From Ammoniphilus resinae (GTDB lineage: Bacteria; Bacillota; Bacilli; Aneurinibacillales; RAOX-1): a stretch of 64,000 nucleotides of DNA. This document shows, one piece after another, positions 9,122 to 19,805 of the stretch. Position 1 is the first letter of the stretch. Every line of letters begins with the position of its first letter. Below the pieces are notes generated by a model that was given only the letters and a program-made list of their open reading frames with translations, searched no databases and had not been told where the DNA came from. Position numbers and translations under genes: made by a program. The DNA lies in assembly GCF_017873965.1 (NCBI RefSeq), contig NZ_JAGGKT010000003.1, positions 62,001 through 126,000 of the forward strand, read 5' to 3'.

Positions 9122-10270
9122 TTGCTATATATATCGATTCTCGGCTCTACCGGTTCAATCGGCCAACAAACCTTGGATGTCATTTCAGAAAATCCTGATC
9201 GATTTGCTGTAGTGGGGCTAGCGGCTGGATACAACTGGGAGCTTATCTTACAGCAAATTGAACAGTTTCAGCCACAGATCGTTGCAGTTGCCACAGAAGA
9301 AATTGCCGCCAAGGTAAAGCTGCATACGACGAAATGTGTGCAAGTTTTATACGGGGAAGAAGGACTAACTGAAGTTGCAACTATAGATAAGGCACAATTT
9401 GTCGTTTCGGCGATTGTTGGAAGTGCTGGTCTTGCTCCGACATTGCAGGCGATTGAGGCAAGAAAGACGATTGGCCTAGCCAACAAGGAAACACTGGTTA
9501 CTGCAGGCCATATTGTAATGAGCAAGGCAAAGCAATATGGGGTACCGATTCTCCCTATTGACAGTGAACATTCCGCAATATTTCAGTGCCTTCAAGGGGA
9601 GAATTCAGCTTCCGTGGAACGCCTCATTCTTACGGCATCTGGTGGGGCTTTTCGGGACAAAAAACGGGAGGAACTACGGGATGTTACAGTTGAAGCAGCA
9701 TTGCAGCATCCAAATTGGCAGATGGGAGCAAAAATTACGATTGATTCTGCTACAATGATGAATAAAGGACTGGAAGTGATAGAGGCCCATTGGCTGTTTC
9801 AGTTATCATTCACCAAAATTGATTGCATCCTCCATCGGGAAAGTATTGTTCATTCCATGGTTGAGTTTTCTGATCGTGCCTTAAAGGCTCAATTAGGTAC
9901 TCCTGATATGCGGGTACCGATTCAATACGCTATGACTTATCCGGAAAGAATCCCCTTAAATACCCCTCCATTAGATTGGGGGAAATTGGCTGAATTGCAC
10001 TTTGCACCTGTTGATTTTGAACGCTATCCAGCACTAAAGCTTGCTTATCAATGCGGCACAAGTGGCGGGACCATGCCGACTGTTCTGAATGCGGCTAATG
10101 AAATAATTGTCGGTCGTTTTCTTAAAGGAGAGTTTCCATTCTTGGAAATTGAGCCCGCTATCGAAAGCATACTGTCCAAGCATGAATCAATTCCGGATCC
10201 AAACCTGGAGGAAATCTGGGCCGCTGATCAATGGGCAAGACACATGGCGGCTGAAATTCCCAATAAATAA
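9122..10270 (+). CDS. dxr: 1-deoxy-D-xylulose 5-phosphate reductoisomerase
   Basis: DXR converts DXP to MEP, the committed step of the non-mevalonate isoprenoid pathway that feeds UppS. The 382-residue protein has the NADPH-binding GSTGSIGQQTL at the N-terminus, the conserved ANKETLVTAG and SEHSAIFQ (metal and substrate site), and TIDSATMMNKGLEVIEAHWLF. TTG at 9122 is the start, with AAAGGTG upstream; no ATG is available that keeps the dinucleotide-binding motif. Confidence 0.96.
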   Translation: MLYISILGSTGSIGQQTLDVISENPDRFAVVGLAAGYNWELILQQIEQFQPQIVAVATEEIAAKVKLHTTKCVQVLYGEEGLTEVATIDKAQFVVSAIVGSAGLAPTLQAIEARKTIGLANKETLVTAGHIVMSKAKQYGVPILPIDSEHSAIFQCLQGENSASVERLILTASGGAFRDKKREELRDVTVEAALQHPNWQMGAKITIDSATMMNKGLEVIEAHWLFQLSFTKIDCILHRESIVHSMVEFSDRALKAQLGTPDMRVPIQYAMTYPERIPLNTPPLDWGKLAELHFAPVDFERYPALKLAYQCGTSGGTMPTVLNAANEIIVGRFLKGEFPFLEIEPAIESILSKHESIPDPNLEEIWAADQWARHMAAEIPNK

Positions 10271-10326
10271 AGAAACTTGCTGTTCCATAGCCAAACCTTC
10301 AAATCGCAATCGAAAGGTGTGTTGTC

Positions 10327-11565
10327 ATGTTTGAGGTCATTTCCATTATCCTTGTATTTGGTGCCTTGGTATTTTTTCACGAATTGGGGCATTTAGTATT
10401 CGCAAAGCGGGCAGGCATACTCTGCCGCGAATTTGCCTTGGGCATGGGACCTAAGCTCTCCTCATTTAAAAGGGGCGAAACCACTTATACACTTCGCCTC
10501 TTACCGATTGGCGGATTTGTCAGGATGGCCGGGGAAGATCCGGAGGTTGTCAAGGTGAATCCAGGTCAAGAGGTGGGGATCCAACTGGAGGGTGGTCAGA
10601 TCACCAAGATCTATACAGATCGCCTAAAAAATTACCCACAAGCGGAAATCATTTCCGTTGAAAATATTGATCTCGATCAAAAAATGTTTATTGAAGCCTA
10701 TGTGGATGGCGAATTAAAGCGGTGGAAAGTGCACCCACAGGCGATTATGGTACATCAGGGGCAAGAAGTTCAAATCGCCCCATGGAATCGTCAATTTGGA
10801 AGTAAAACCATTGGACAACGGGCGGCTGCCATTTTTGCCGGACCTGCGGCTAATTTCATACTTGCCTTTATTCTTTTAACGGCCATGGCACTTTCCTATG
10901 GCACACCGGTCAATCAGCCGATTCTTGGACAAATTAGTCCTGGAGGACCGGCTGAAAAGGCAGGGCTACAGCAGGGGGATAAAATTATTAGGGTTAACAA
11001 TAAGACAGTGAATACCTGGGAGGATATTGTTGCAATTGTCAGCAAGTCACCTGGTGAAAAAGTCACGTTCTCCCTTGAGCGGAATGGTAAGCCGATGGAA
11101 ATTTCATTTGTTACAGAAACCGTTGACAATGTTGGGAAAGTAGGGGTTTATCAACCTCTAAGCAAAGATTTTATGCTGTCTCTTAAATACGGGGCCGATA
11201 CCACCTGGCAGTTCTCAACATTAATCTTTAAGGGTCTTGGGATGTTAGTAACTGGAAAAGTTTCCATGGAGGAATTATCGGGTCCGGTTGGGATCTTTAA
11301 TTATACCTATGAAGCTGCGGAAAAAGGGGTGGCCATGCTGTTGAAATGGTCCGCTATTCTAAGTGTAAACCTGGGTATTATGAACCTGTTGCCACTTCCT
11401 GCACTTGATGGTGGAAGATTAGTTTTTCTCTTTTTGGAAGCTCTCCGCGGGAGACCCGTTGACCCGCAAAAAGAAGGGATGGTCCATTTTCTTGGTTTTG
11501 CCTTTTTAATGTTGTTAATCCTTGTTATAACTTGGAATGATATACAACGGTTTTTCTTTTCATAA
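10327..11565 (+). CDS. rseP: Site-2 zinc metalloprotease RseP/RasP
   Basis: This membrane-embedded M50 protease cuts anti-sigma factors and leftover signal peptides within the membrane. The 412-residue protein has the zinc motif HELGH at residues 18-22 in the first transmembrane segment, a PDZ domain at about 195-265, and the second metal-ligand region NLLPLPALDGGRL near residue 360. A long soluble stretch lies between about 55 and 165. Its position between dxr and proS is the standard Bacillales one. Confidence 0.96.
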   Translation: MFEVISIILVFGALVFFHELGHLVFAKRAGILCREFALGMGPKLSSFKRGETTYTLRLLPIGGFVRMAGEDPEVVKVNPGQEVGIQLEGGQITKIYTDRLKNYPQAEIISVENIDLDQKMFIEAYVDGELKRWKVHPQAIMVHQGQEVQIAPWNRQFGSKTIGQRAAAIFAGPAANFILAFILLTAMALSYGTPVNQPILGQISPGGPAEKAGLQQGDKIIRVNNKTVNTWEDIVAIVSKSPGEKVTFSLERNGKPMEISFVTETVDNVGKVGVYQPLSKDFMLSLKYGADTTWQFSTLIFKGLGMLVTGKVSMEELSGPVGIFNYTYEAAEKGVAMLLKWSAILSVNLGIMNLLPLPALDGGRLVFLFLEALRGRPVDPQKEGMVHFLGFAFLMLLILVITWNDIQRFFFS

Positions 11566-11606
11566 CCCAATCAGTTTACAGTCCTTGTTGATAGGAGGAG
11601 AGTTTT

Positions 11607-13313
11607 TTGCGGCAGTTAAATTTATTTGTTCCAACACTTCGCGAAGTACCTTCCGAAGCGGAAATTGTCAGTCATCAATTAATGTTAAGAGCAGGGTTTA
11701 TTCGTCAGCTGGTCTCCGGGGTATATTCTTATTTGCCTTTAGGGCATAGAGTACTTCGCAAAGTGACCAATATTGTAAGGGAAGAAATGGAACGTGCCGG
11801 AGCACAGGAAATTTCCATGCCTGCTATCCAACCAGCAGAGCTTTGGCAAGAAACTGGCAGATGGGAAGCTTATGGTCCTGAATTAATGAGACTAAAAGAT
11901 CGACATGAGCGCAGTTTTGTTTTAGGCCCAACACATGAGGAAGTAGTGACAAGCATTGCGAGAGATGGAATTAATTCCTATAAGAAACTACCAGTGAACT
12001 TGTTTCAAATTCAGACTAAATATCGCGATGAGGTAAGACCGCGTTTTGGTGTTGTTCGTGCACGTGAATTCGTGATGAAAGATGCATACTCCTTTGATAT
12101 TGATCGTGAAGGGCTGGATAGAAGTTATCAGTCTATGTATGATGCTTATACACAGATTTTTACCCGTTGCGGCTTGAACTTCCGCGCAGTGGAAGCAGAT
12201 GCAGGGGCCATTGGGGGAAAGGGGACTCATGAATTTATGGCTCTTTCCGAGATTGGCGAAGATACTATTGCCTATTGTGATTCCTGTCATTATGCAGCAA
12301 ATCTTGAACAGGCGGTTGTGCATTACAACGGAGAACCCTCTTCAGAAGTCCCACTCACTATGGAGAAGGTGCACACTCCAGATATGAAAAGCATTGAACA
12401 ACTAGTCAGTTTTCTCCGCATTAATCCGGACAAGCTGATTAAATCGCTTATGTTTAAGCTTGATGAACGATTCGTTTTGGCTTTGGTGCGTGGGGATCAT
12501 GAATTAAATGATGTGAAACTGAAAAATATGTTTGATGCAAATACCCTTCGTTTTGCTACGGAACAAGAGGTACTGGACGTGATAGGTGCTCCAGTAGGAT
12601 TTATTGGTCCTGTTGGGGTTGAAGCAAAAATAACAGTGGTAGCAGATCACGCAATAAGGGATATGGTTAATGCGGTTGTAGGTGCCGGGGAGAAAGATTA
12701 CCACCTGATCAATGTGACTGCGGGCACCGACTTTCAAATATCTGAGTATGGCGATCTAAGAAATATACAAGAGGGAGATGCTTGTCCTCAATGTGGAGGA
12801 GAGATTCATTTCGCTCGAGGAATCGAAGTGGGGCACGTATTTAAATTGGGGACTCGGTATAGTGAAAAGATGAAAGCGACCTTCCTTGATGAACAGGGAA
12901 AGGAAAAACCGATGATCATGGGGTGCTACGGAATAGGGATTTCCCGTACCATTGCCGCAGTCATTGAACAATGCCATGATGAACATGGGATCATCTGGCC
13001 TAAAACCATTGCCCCGTTTGATGTACATGTCATTCCTGTCAATGTGAAAAATGATGAGCAGCGGCAACTAGCAGAGGAAGTCTATGCCTCTTTGCAAGAG
13101 GCAGGACTTGAGGTACTCATTGACGATCGTGCAGAACGTGCAGGAGTGAAGTTTAAAGATGCAGATCTAATTGGTATTCCGCTTCGTGTGATCGTTGGGG
13201 CCAAGGCTGGGGAAAATAAGGTGGAATGCAAAGTAAGGAAAACAGGTGAAACAGTGGAAATTTCTGCTGATCAAGTGGTTTCCTATTTGAAAGAGATGTT
13301 GAACAAGTTATAA
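11607..13313 (+). CDS. proS: Prolyl-tRNA synthetase
   Basis: ProS charges tRNA-Pro. The 568-residue protein is of the long bacterial type: class II motif 2 around [22 protein letters not shown] split across residues 137-158, an inserted YbaK-like editing domain at about 240-400, motif 3 GCYGIGISR near residue 437, and an anticodon-binding domain from about 465. The start is TTG at 11607, directly after AGGAGGAG. It ends before a clear terminator. Confidence 0.96.
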   Translation: MRQLNLFVPTLREVPSEAEIVSHQLMLRAGFIRQLVSGVYSYLPLGHRVLRKVTNIVREEMERAGAQEISMPAIQPAELWQETGRWEAYGPELMRLKDRHERSFVLGPTHEEVVTSIARDGINSYKKLPVNLFQIQTKYRDEVRPRFGVVRAREFVMKDAYSFDIDREGLDRSYQSMYDAYTQIFTRCGLNFRAVEADAGAIGGKGTHEFMALSEIGEDTIAYCDSCHYAANLEQAVVHYNGEPSSEVPLTMEKVHTPDMKSIEQLVSFLRINPDKLIKSLMFKLDERFVLALVRGDHELNDVKLKNMFDANTLRFATEQEVLDVIGAPVGFIGPVGVEAKITVVADHAIRDMVNAVVGAGEKDYHLINVTAGTDFQISEYGDLRNIQEGDACPQCGGEIHFARGIEVGHVFKLGTRYSEKMKATFLDEQGKEKPMIMGCYGIGISRTIAAVIEQCHDEHGIIWPKTIAPFDVHVIPVNVKNDEQRQLAEEVYASLQEAGLEVLIDDRAERAGVKFKDADLIGIPLRVIVGAKAGENKVECKVRKTGETVEISADQVVSYLKEMLNKL

Positions 13314-13328
13314 TAAGATTGACCTTTT

Positions 13329-13366
13329 GGTGAGTTCCGGGAAATTCGGAACTCATCGTTGTTTTT
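13329..13366 (+). terminator. Intrinsic terminator after proS
   Basis: TGAGTTCCG (13331-13339) pairs with CGGAACTCA (13347-13355), followed by TCGTTGTTTTT. Confidence 0.8.
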
Positions 13367-13393
13367 CAGAATAAAAAGAAATGGGGACGGGGC

Positions 13394-16300
13394 ATGGAGG
13401 AATGGTTGGAACAGAAGGAACGCTTTCAACTTCTTTTGCGACAGACCGACATACCTGAGGAGTATAGAAGTCAATATTTCGCAGAGGGAAGAATTGAAAG
13501 ACTGGAACTGAGCAGACAAAATAAGAAATGGACTTTTATCATTCAGCTTGAGAAGCTCCTTCCTGGATTAGTTTATCGCGCTTTTATTCAAAGATTACAA
13601 TCTACCTTCGCCCATATTGCTGCAGTAGATTGCTATATTTCTTATACCCAGAAAATTAATTGGGAACTGTTTTTGGGAGAGTATTGGAACTACCTGGTTG
13701 ACAGCATGTTGGATGAACAACAGACAGGAACATTTCCGTTACAAGGAAAAGCTCCATACATCGAGAACGGAAAGGCAACGATTGCCGTTTCCAATGAAAT
13801 CGAATTGACGATGATGAGGAAAAAAGAAATTGATAAGCTTCTTTCCGGAGTAACCTTCAAGTTGACAGGAGAGTCTCTGCCAATTCAATTTAAAATCGAG
13901 GAAAATGAAGCCGAATTGCTTGCTTTCCTTGAACAGCGTGAACAAGAGGACCGGACCAGGGCGATGGATGCCATGATCGTCGAGAGAGAAAAACCAAAGG
14001 ACGACAAGGCTACTTCGCTATCAGATGCAAAATTGGAATTTTTGATTGGTTATAAAATACAGGATGAGCCTGTCCCCCTTCGGCAGATTACAGAAGAAGA
14101 AAAGAGAATCACTGTCCAAGGTCAGGTCTTTGCTGCGGAAATTAGGGAACTGCGAAGTGGACGTTCCTTGCTTACATTTCGGATGACGGATTATACGGAT
14201 TCAATCAGTGTGAAGATTTTTTCACGTGACAAAGAGGACGTTCCGATGCTGTCAGCCGTGAAAGAAGGAATGTGGGTGAAAGTCCGGGGCGGTGTCCAGT
14301 TTGACACCTTCTCAAGGGAATTGGTGCTGAGTGCCAACGATGTGAACGAAGTAAAACCCCGGATGAGAGAAGATACAGCCGAAGAGAAAAGAATCGAATT
14401 ACATCTGCACACTCCAATGAGTACCATGGATGCGATTACCCCAGTGAAAAAATTGGTTGCACAAGCTGCAAAATGGGGGCATCCGGCGATTGCAATCACA
14501 GATCATGGTGGAGTACAGAGTTTTCCGGAAGCGTTTAGTGCCGGACAGAAGGCTGGGATAAAGGTTATCTATGGAGTAGAAGCCAATATCGTTGATGATG
14601 GCGTTCCAATCGTTTATCAGCCGCAGGAAAGAAATCTAAAAGAGGCTACATACGTTGTATTCGACGTTGAGACGACAGGATTGTCTGTTGTCTATAATAC
14701 CATCATTGAACTTGCGGCAGTGAAAATGTGCAATGGTGAAGTTATAGACCGCTTTGAAAGATTTGCCAACCCGCATGAGCGTCTGTCCAAGACGATCCGT
14801 GACCTAACAGGAATCACGGATGATATGCTTGTCGACGCACCGGAAATTGATCAGGTCTTGAGAGATTTTCGTGAATTTGCTGGGGACAGCGTATTGGTTG
14901 CACATAATGCAAGATTTGATATCGGGTTCTTGAATGCCGGATATAAAAAAATAGGTGAACCCGAAATGGATAACCCTGTACTCGACACATTGGAGTTAGC
15001 CAGATTTCTTATGCCAGAATTGAAGAATCACCGTTTAAATACACTCTGTGATAAGCTTGGAGTTGAATTGGTCAGTCACCACAGGGCTGTCTATGATGCG
15101 GAAGCGACAGGACATATGTTATGGAAGTTAATATTACGTTTGGAAGAACGAGAGATTCTTGATTTAGTTCGAATTAACGACCATATTGGGAAGGGCGACT
15201 GGATGAGGCAGCGACCTTTTCACGTGATTTTGCTGGCAAAGAACCAGAAGGGATTGCGAAATCTATATATCCTGGTCTCGAAGGCACATATAAATTACTA
15301 TCATCGTGTCCCTCGTATTCCTCGCAGTGAACTGCAGAAGTACAGGGAAGGCATTTTGATAGGTTCCGGCTGTGAACGCGGCGAGCTGTTTTCTACTGTG
15401 ATGCAGAAGTCTCTTGATGAAGCGGAAGAAGTAGCGAAGTTTTATGATTATTTGGAGATCCAGCCAGCCTACTATAACCAGCATCTAATAGAGAAGGAAT
15501 TGGTAAAAGACGAACAGGCCTTGCAAGAGATAAATCAAAAGATCGTTGAGCTAGGACGTCGATTGAACAAACCAGTGGTTGCGACCGGGAATGTTCATTA
15601 TCTTGAACCACATGAAAAAATTTATCGGCAGATTTTGATTCAGGGTCTGGGCGGAGCTAGTATGATGAACCCAGACAAACTGCCTGATGCCCATTTTCCT
15701 ACAACCAATGAGTTTTTGCAGGAATTCAGCTATCTAGGTGAGGAAGTAGCAAAAGAGGTTGTGATTTACGGACCGCGTCAGGTGAATGAATGGATTGAAG
15801 AAGTGAAACCAATCCCAGACAAACTCTATACACCCGTGATTGACGGGGTAAATGAGAAAACGGAAGAAATGAGCTATGAGATGGCAGGAAGTATTTACGG
15901 AAGCCCCTTGCCGGATATTGTGCAAAAACGTCTCGAAAAGGAACTGGCGAGCATTATTGGGCACGGTTTTGCCGTAATCTACTATATTTCACATCAGTTG
16001 GTAAAAAAATCATTGCAGGATGGATATCTAGTCGGATCGCGGGGTTCCGTTGGTTCTTCCCTTGTTGCCACCATGATGGAGATTACTGAAGTTAATCCGC
16101 TGCCCCCGCATTATATTTGCCCACATTGCAAGCACTCTGAATTTATCGAGGATGGTTCTGTAGCATGCGGTTACGATCTACCCGATAAAAATTGTCCGCA
16201 TTGCGGCGAAGCTTATAAAAAGGATGGGCATGACATTCCTTTTGAAACTTTCTTGGGATTCAAGGGGGATAAGGTTCCTGATATTGACTTGAATTTTTCC

Positions 16301-17698
16301 GGTGAATACCAGCCGCGTGCACACAATTATACAAAAGTGCTTTTTGGTGAGGACTATGTTTACCGAGCGGGAACCATAGGTACTGTTGCCGATAAAACAG
16401 CCTATGGATATGTTAAAAAGTATGAGGAAGAAAAAGGACTGCAGTTAAAAAATACAGAAATTCTTCGCCTTGCATCGGGTTGCACAGGTGTAAAACGGAC
16501 AACCGGACAGCATCCCGGAGGGATTATTGTAGTCCCTAATTATACGGATATTTACGATTTTTGCCCGATCCAATTTCCAGCCGATGATAAAACTTCGGAG
16601 TGGAAAACAACGCATTTTGACTTCCATTCCATTCATGATAATCTTTTAAAACTGGATATCCTGGGACATGACGATCCGACCGTGATTCGTATGTTGGAGG
16701 ATTTGACTGGACTTGACCCGAAGGAAATTCCCACAGATGACCCCTTGGTGATGGGGATTTTTAGCAGTCCCGCGACCTTAGGGGTTACCACGGAACAAAT
16801 TCGGACCAATACAGGAACTTTGGGAATTCCCGAGTTCGGAACCAAATTTGTACGGCAAATGCTGGAAGATACAAAACCGACGACCTTTGCCGAATTGGTC
16901 CAGATTTCTGGGCTGTCACACGGTACAGACGTTTGGTTAAATAACGCTCAAGAACTTATTCGTCAAGGTACTTGTACATTGAAAGATGTTATTGGATGTC
17001 GTGACGACATCATGGTTTATTTGATGTATAAAGGCCTAGAGCCAAGTTTAGCATTTAAAATTATGGAAAGCGTGCGAAAAGGAAAAGGACTTACTCCAGA
17101 AATGGAAGAGGATATGAAAAAAAACCAAGTCCCGGATTGGTATATTTGGTCTTGTAAACAAATCAAGTATATGTTCCCGAAGGCGCATGCAACAGCCTAC
17201 GTATTAATGGCTGTAAGAATTGCTTATTTTAAAGTGCATTATCCGATCCAATATTATGCGACATACTTTACCGTTCGGGCTGATGATTTTGATATTCCAC
17301 TGATGGTCAAAGGAAGCACAGCGATTGCCGACAAAATTGAAGAAATTGAGCGGAAGGGTAATGACGCGACACCGAAGGAAAAAAGCTTGCTCACCGTATT
17401 GGAATTAGCCTTGGAAATGTGTGAACGAGGGTTTCATTTTAAGAATATTGACCTTTACCGTTCCGATGCGACAAAATTTCTTGTCGACGGAAATGGCTTG
17501 ATCCCTCCATTTAATGCCCTTCCAGGGGTAGGGACGAACGCGGCGATCAATATTTCTGAGGCAAGAGAGCAAGGTGAGTTCTTATCGATTGAAGATATGC
17601 AGCAGCGGTCGAAAGTTTCTAAAACGGTTCTCGATTACCTTAAGGAACAAGGATGCCTGGAAGGGCTGCCTCAATCGAATCAACTTTCCTTGTTTTAA
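13394..17698 (+). CDS. polC: DNA polymerase III alpha subunit, PolC type
   Basis: PolC is the main replicative polymerase of low-GC Gram-positives, with built-in 3'-5' proofreading. The 1434-residue protein shows an N-terminal domain and OB fold (about 235-320), a PHP domain starting at LHLHTPMSTMDAI (about 335) that is interrupted by the DnaQ-like exonuclease (FDVETTGLS near 423, HNARFDIGFL, HRAVYDAEAT), then the PolC-specific four-Cys zinc module (CPHCKHS ... CPHCGEAY, about 908-940) and the catalytic PDIDLNFSGEYQ near 961. Length is normal. A sigma-A promoter for the next operon lies 40 bases downstream. Confidence 0.98.
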   Translation: MEEWLEQKERFQLLLRQTDIPEEYRSQYFAEGRIERLELSRQNKKWTFIIQLEKLLPGLVYRAFIQRLQSTFAHIAAVDCYISYTQKINWELFLGEYWNYLVDSMLDEQQTGTFPLQGKAPYIENGKATIAVSNEIELTMMRKKEIDKLLSGVTFKLTGESLPIQFKIEENEAELLAFLEQREQEDRTRAMDAMIVEREKPKDDKATSLSDAKLEFLIGYKIQDEPVPLRQITEEEKRITVQGQVFAAEIRELRSGRSLLTFRMTDYTDSISVKIFSRDKEDVPMLSAVKEGMWVKVRGGVQFDTFSRELVLSANDVNEVKPRMREDTAEEKRIELHLHTPMSTMDAITPVKKLVAQAAKWGHPAIAITDHGGVQSFPEAFSAGQKAGIKVIYGVEANIVDDGVPIVYQPQERNLKEATYVVFDVETTGLSVVYNTIIELAAVKMCNGEVIDRFERFANPHERLSKTIRDLTGITDDMLVDAPEIDQVLRDFREFAGDSVLVAHNARFDIGFLNAGYKKIGEPEMDNPVLDTLELARFLMPELKNHRLNTLCDKLGVELVSHHRAVYDAEATGHMLWKLILRLEEREILDLVRINDHIGKGDWMRQRPFHVILLAKNQKGLRNLYILVSKAHINYYHRVPRIPRSELQKYREGILIGSGCERGELFSTVMQKSLDEAEEVAKFYDYLEIQPAYYNQHLIEKELVKDEQALQEINQKIVELGRRLNKPVVATGNVHYLEPHEKIYRQILIQGLGGASMMNPDKLPDAHFPTTNEFLQEFSYLGEEVAKEVVIYGPRQVNEWIEEVKPIPDKLYTPVIDGVNEKTEEMSYEMAGSIYGSPLPDIVQKRLEKELASIIGHGFAVIYYISHQLVKKSLQDGYLVGSRGSVGSSLVATMMEITEVNPLPPHYICPHCKHSEFIEDGSVACGYDLPDKNCPHCGEAYKKDGHDIPFETFLGFKGDKVPDIDLNFSGEYQPRAHNYTKVLFGEDYVYRAGTIGTVADKTAYGYVKKYEEEKGLQLKNTEILRLASGCTGVKRTTGQHPGGIIVVPNYTDIYDFCPIQFPADDKTSEWKTTHFDFHSIHDNLLKLDILGHDDPTVIRMLEDLTGLDPKEIPTDDPLVMGIFSSPATLGVTTEQIRTNTGTLGIPEFGTKFVRQMLEDTKPTTFAELVQISGLSHGTDVWLNNAQELIRQGTCTLKDVIGCRDDIMVYLMYKGLEPSLAFKIMESVRKGKGLTPEMEEDMKKNQVPDWYIWSCKQIKYMFPKAHATAYVLMAVRIAYFKVHYPIQYYATYFTVRADDFDIPLMVKGSTAIADKIEEIERKGNDATPKEKSLLTVLELALEMCERGFHFKNIDLYRSDATKFLVDGNGLIPPFNALPGVGTNAAINISEAREQGEFLSIEDMQQRSKVSKTVLDYLKEQGCLEGLPQSNQLSLF

Positions 17699-17736
17699 GT
17701 TAATGTCATCGGATTTTTGCAATCATGAAGGTTCGG

Positions 17737-17765
17737 TTGCTAGCTTAATAGGATTATGGTATAAT
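17737..17765 (+). promoter_or_regulatory. Sigma-A promoter of the rimP-nusA-infB operon
   Basis: TTGCTA and a perfect TATAAT are spaced by 17 bases with TGG just before the -10. It reads into the hairpin at 17799 and then rimP. Confidence 0.9.
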
Positions 17766-17798
17766 TTTTTTGGAAATACTGAGGATACTTGACTATTC

Positions 17799-17830
17799 AG
17801 AGTGGGGAAACCCACTCTTTCGTTTTACTT
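17799..17830 (+). promoter_or_regulatory. Attenuator-like hairpin in the rimP-nusA leader
   Basis: AGAGTGGG (17799-17806) pairs with CCCACTCT (17811-17818) around a GAAA tetraloop, followed by TTCGTTTTAC. It lies about 30 bases after the predicted transcription start and 90 bases before rimP. A weak terminator in the leader of this operon is known to be used by NusA for autoregulation in B. subtilis; that this hairpin does the same is inference from position and shape. Confidence 0.7.
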
Positions 17831-17906
17831 TAAAACTAAATCAGATGATTTGGATAAACGATAAGTGGATTGAGTGGCAGAATGCGAAAGAAAGGAGGAG
17901 GTTCTA

Positions 17907-18365
17907 TTGGCAAAAGATGTGATTAATACTGTTGAACAGCTTGTTTTACCTATTGTGGATAGCGTTCAACTGGAATTGGTCGATATTGAATACATAAAGG
18001 AAGGCAGCAATTGGTTCCTCCGGGTTTTTATTGATAAAGAGGGTGGTGTGGATATCGACGATTGCGGTATGGTCAGTGAAAAATTAAGCAAGAAGCTTGA
18101 TGAAATTGATCCCATTCCAACCGCTTACTTTTTAGAGGTATCTTCACCAGGAATCGAACGTCCCTTGAAAAAGCCAAAGGACTTTGAATGGGCAGTAGGC
18201 AAACGAATTTCGTTGAAAACAAAGGAAGCGATCGTTGGAGCAGTTTTATTTGAAGGTGATTTGATGGCTTTTGACGGAGAGCAGATTACTGTGAAAGAAG
18301 AAAGCCAAACATTGGATATTCCAATTGAGAAAATTGAATCAGCCCGATTGTCTGTTGTTTTTTAA
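17907..18365 (+). CDS. rimP: Ribosome maturation factor RimP
   Basis: RimP binds the 30S subunit and helps ribosomal protein uptake during assembly. The 152-residue protein has the two-domain layout: an N-terminal alpha/beta domain with [18 protein letters not shown] and an SH3-like C-terminal part after SSPGIERPL near residue 85. The TTG at 17907 is preferred, placed after AAAGGAGGAGG; the in-frame ATG at 17874 has no ribosome binding site. First gene of the nusA-infB operon. Confidence 0.95.
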   Translation: MAKDVINTVEQLVLPIVDSVQLELVDIEYIKEGSNWFLRVFIDKEGGVDIDDCGMVSEKLSKKLDEIDPIPTAYFLEVSSPGIERPLKKPKDFEWAVGKRISLKTKEAIVGAVLFEGDLMAFDGEQITVKEESQTLDIPIEKIESARLSVVF

Positions 18366-18396
18366 CACAGAGAAGTTGCAGATAAGGAGGAGCATA

Positions 18397-19509
18397 ATGA
18401 ACGTAGATTTTATTGAAGCCTTAAATGATATAGAGAAAGAGAAAGGCATAAATAAGGAAGTCTTGATTGATGCGATCGAGGCTGCCCTGATTTCCGGATA
18501 TAAGCGGAATTTTAATTCGGCTCAAAATGTCCGAGTAGATGTCAACAGGGAAACGGGTCAAGTGAAAGTTTATGCAAGAAAAACCGTTGTTGAAGATGTG
18601 CTTGATTCACGATTGGAAATTTCCTTAGAGGCAGCACAAGAAATTGATCCGAACTTTCATCTTGAAGACATCGTAGAAATTGAGGTTACCCCAAGGGACT
18701 TCGGGAGAATTGCAGCGCAAACTGCTAAGCAGGTTGTAACTCAGCGGATTCGAGAAGCTGAAAGAGGCATTATCTTCAGTGAATTTATCGATCGAGAAGA
18801 TGACATAATTACCGGGATTGTGCAAAGACAGGATGCAAGAAATTACTATATAGATCTCGGGAAAGTCGAAGCGATTATGCCATTAAACGAGAAAATGCCT
18901 GGGGAGACGTTTGAACAAGGTGGACGCATCAAGGCATATATTACTAAGGTTGAAAAAACAACAAAAGGCCCGCAAATCTTTGTTTCCCGTACCCACCCAG
19001 GGCTACTGAAAAGATTGTTTGAACTTGAAGTGCCAGAAATCTTTGATGGTGTAGTGGAAATTAAATCCGTCGCCCGGGAAGCTGGGGACCGTTCTAAAAT
19101 AGCGGTTCATTCTGTTGATCCAAATGTAGATCCTGTAGGAGCCTGTGTTGGGCCCAAGGGGAGTCGAGTGCAAACGATTGTCAATGAATTAAGAGGCGAA
19201 AAAATTGATATCGTTAAATGGTCTGAAGACCCCAAAATTTATGTGGCTAATGCACTAAGTCCTTCAAAGGTCTTAACGGTAGATGTATCCGAAAGTGAAA
19301 AGGCGACACGTGTGGTTGTTCCAGATTTCCAACTGTCTCTCGCCATCGGGAAAAGGGGTCAAAATGCCCGACTGGCGGCGAAATTAACAGGTTGGAAAAT
19401 TGACATTAAGAGTGAATCCCAAGCGAAGAAGGAAGGGCTTGAATTGCCTGAGGATTCGTTGTTAGATACGGATGCGGATGAGCTTTCACAAGATGAAACG
19501 AATGTTTAG
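18397..19509 (+). CDS. nusA: Transcription termination/antitermination factor NusA
   Basis: NusA binds RNA polymerase and nascent RNA and modulates pausing and termination. The 370-residue protein has the N-terminal polymerase-binding domain (MNVDFIEALNDIEKEKGI), an S1 domain at about 130-200 and two KH domains (GACVGPKGSRV near 250 and IGKRGQNARLAAKLTG near 320). The C-terminal acidic repeats of proteobacterial NusA are absent, as usual in Firmicutes. AAGGAGGAG precedes the ATG. Confidence 0.97.
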   Translation: MNVDFIEALNDIEKEKGINKEVLIDAIEAALISGYKRNFNSAQNVRVDVNRETGQVKVYARKTVVEDVLDSRLEISLEAAQEIDPNFHLEDIVEIEVTPRDFGRIAAQTAKQVVTQRIREAERGIIFSEFIDREDDIITGIVQRQDARNYYIDLGKVEAIMPLNEKMPGETFEQGGRIKAYITKVEKTTKGPQIFVSRTHPGLLKRLFELEVPEIFDGVVEIKSVAREAGDRSKIAVHSVDPNVDPVGACVGPKGSRVQTIVNELRGEKIDIVKWSEDPKIYVANALSPSKVLTVDVSESEKATRVVVPDFQLSLAIGKRGQNARLAAKLTGWKIDIKSESQAKKEGLELPEDSLLDTDADELSQDETNV

Positions 19510-19526
19510 GGAAGGCGGGGAATCGA

Positions 19527-19805
19527 ATGAAACCTAGAAAGGTACCAATGCGCAAATGCGTGGCTTGTCAAGAGATGACCCCCAAAAAAGAACTTATTCG
19601 GATTGTGAGAAGTCCTGAGGGAGAAGTGAAAGTTGATCCATCTGGAAAATCCTCGGGACGTGGAGCTTATATCTGTAGGAAGGCAGAGTGTTTCAGCCTC
19701 GCGAAAAAGCGAAGAGCATTGGATAAATCTCTTGAAGTGTCTATTCCCGAAGAGATCTACGATCGTCTTGAAATAGACTGGATAGGAATGGATAAAAGTG
19801 AATAA
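19527..19805 (+). CDS. ylxR: YlxR family RNA-binding protein (RnpM)
   Basis: This 92-residue basic protein has the YlxR/DUF448 signature: RKCVACQEM near the N-terminus, ELIRIVR, and GRGAYICR with paired Cys residues. The family has been linked to nucleoid and RNA functions and more recently to modulation of RNase P in B. subtilis. It sits between nusA and ylxQ, its constant location, and its last 8 bases overlap ylxQ. Confidence 0.94.
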   Translation: MKPRKVPMRKCVACQEMTPKKELIRIVRSPEGEVKVDPSGKSSGRGAYICRKAECFSLAKKRRALDKSLEVSIPEEIYDRLEIDWIGMDKSE

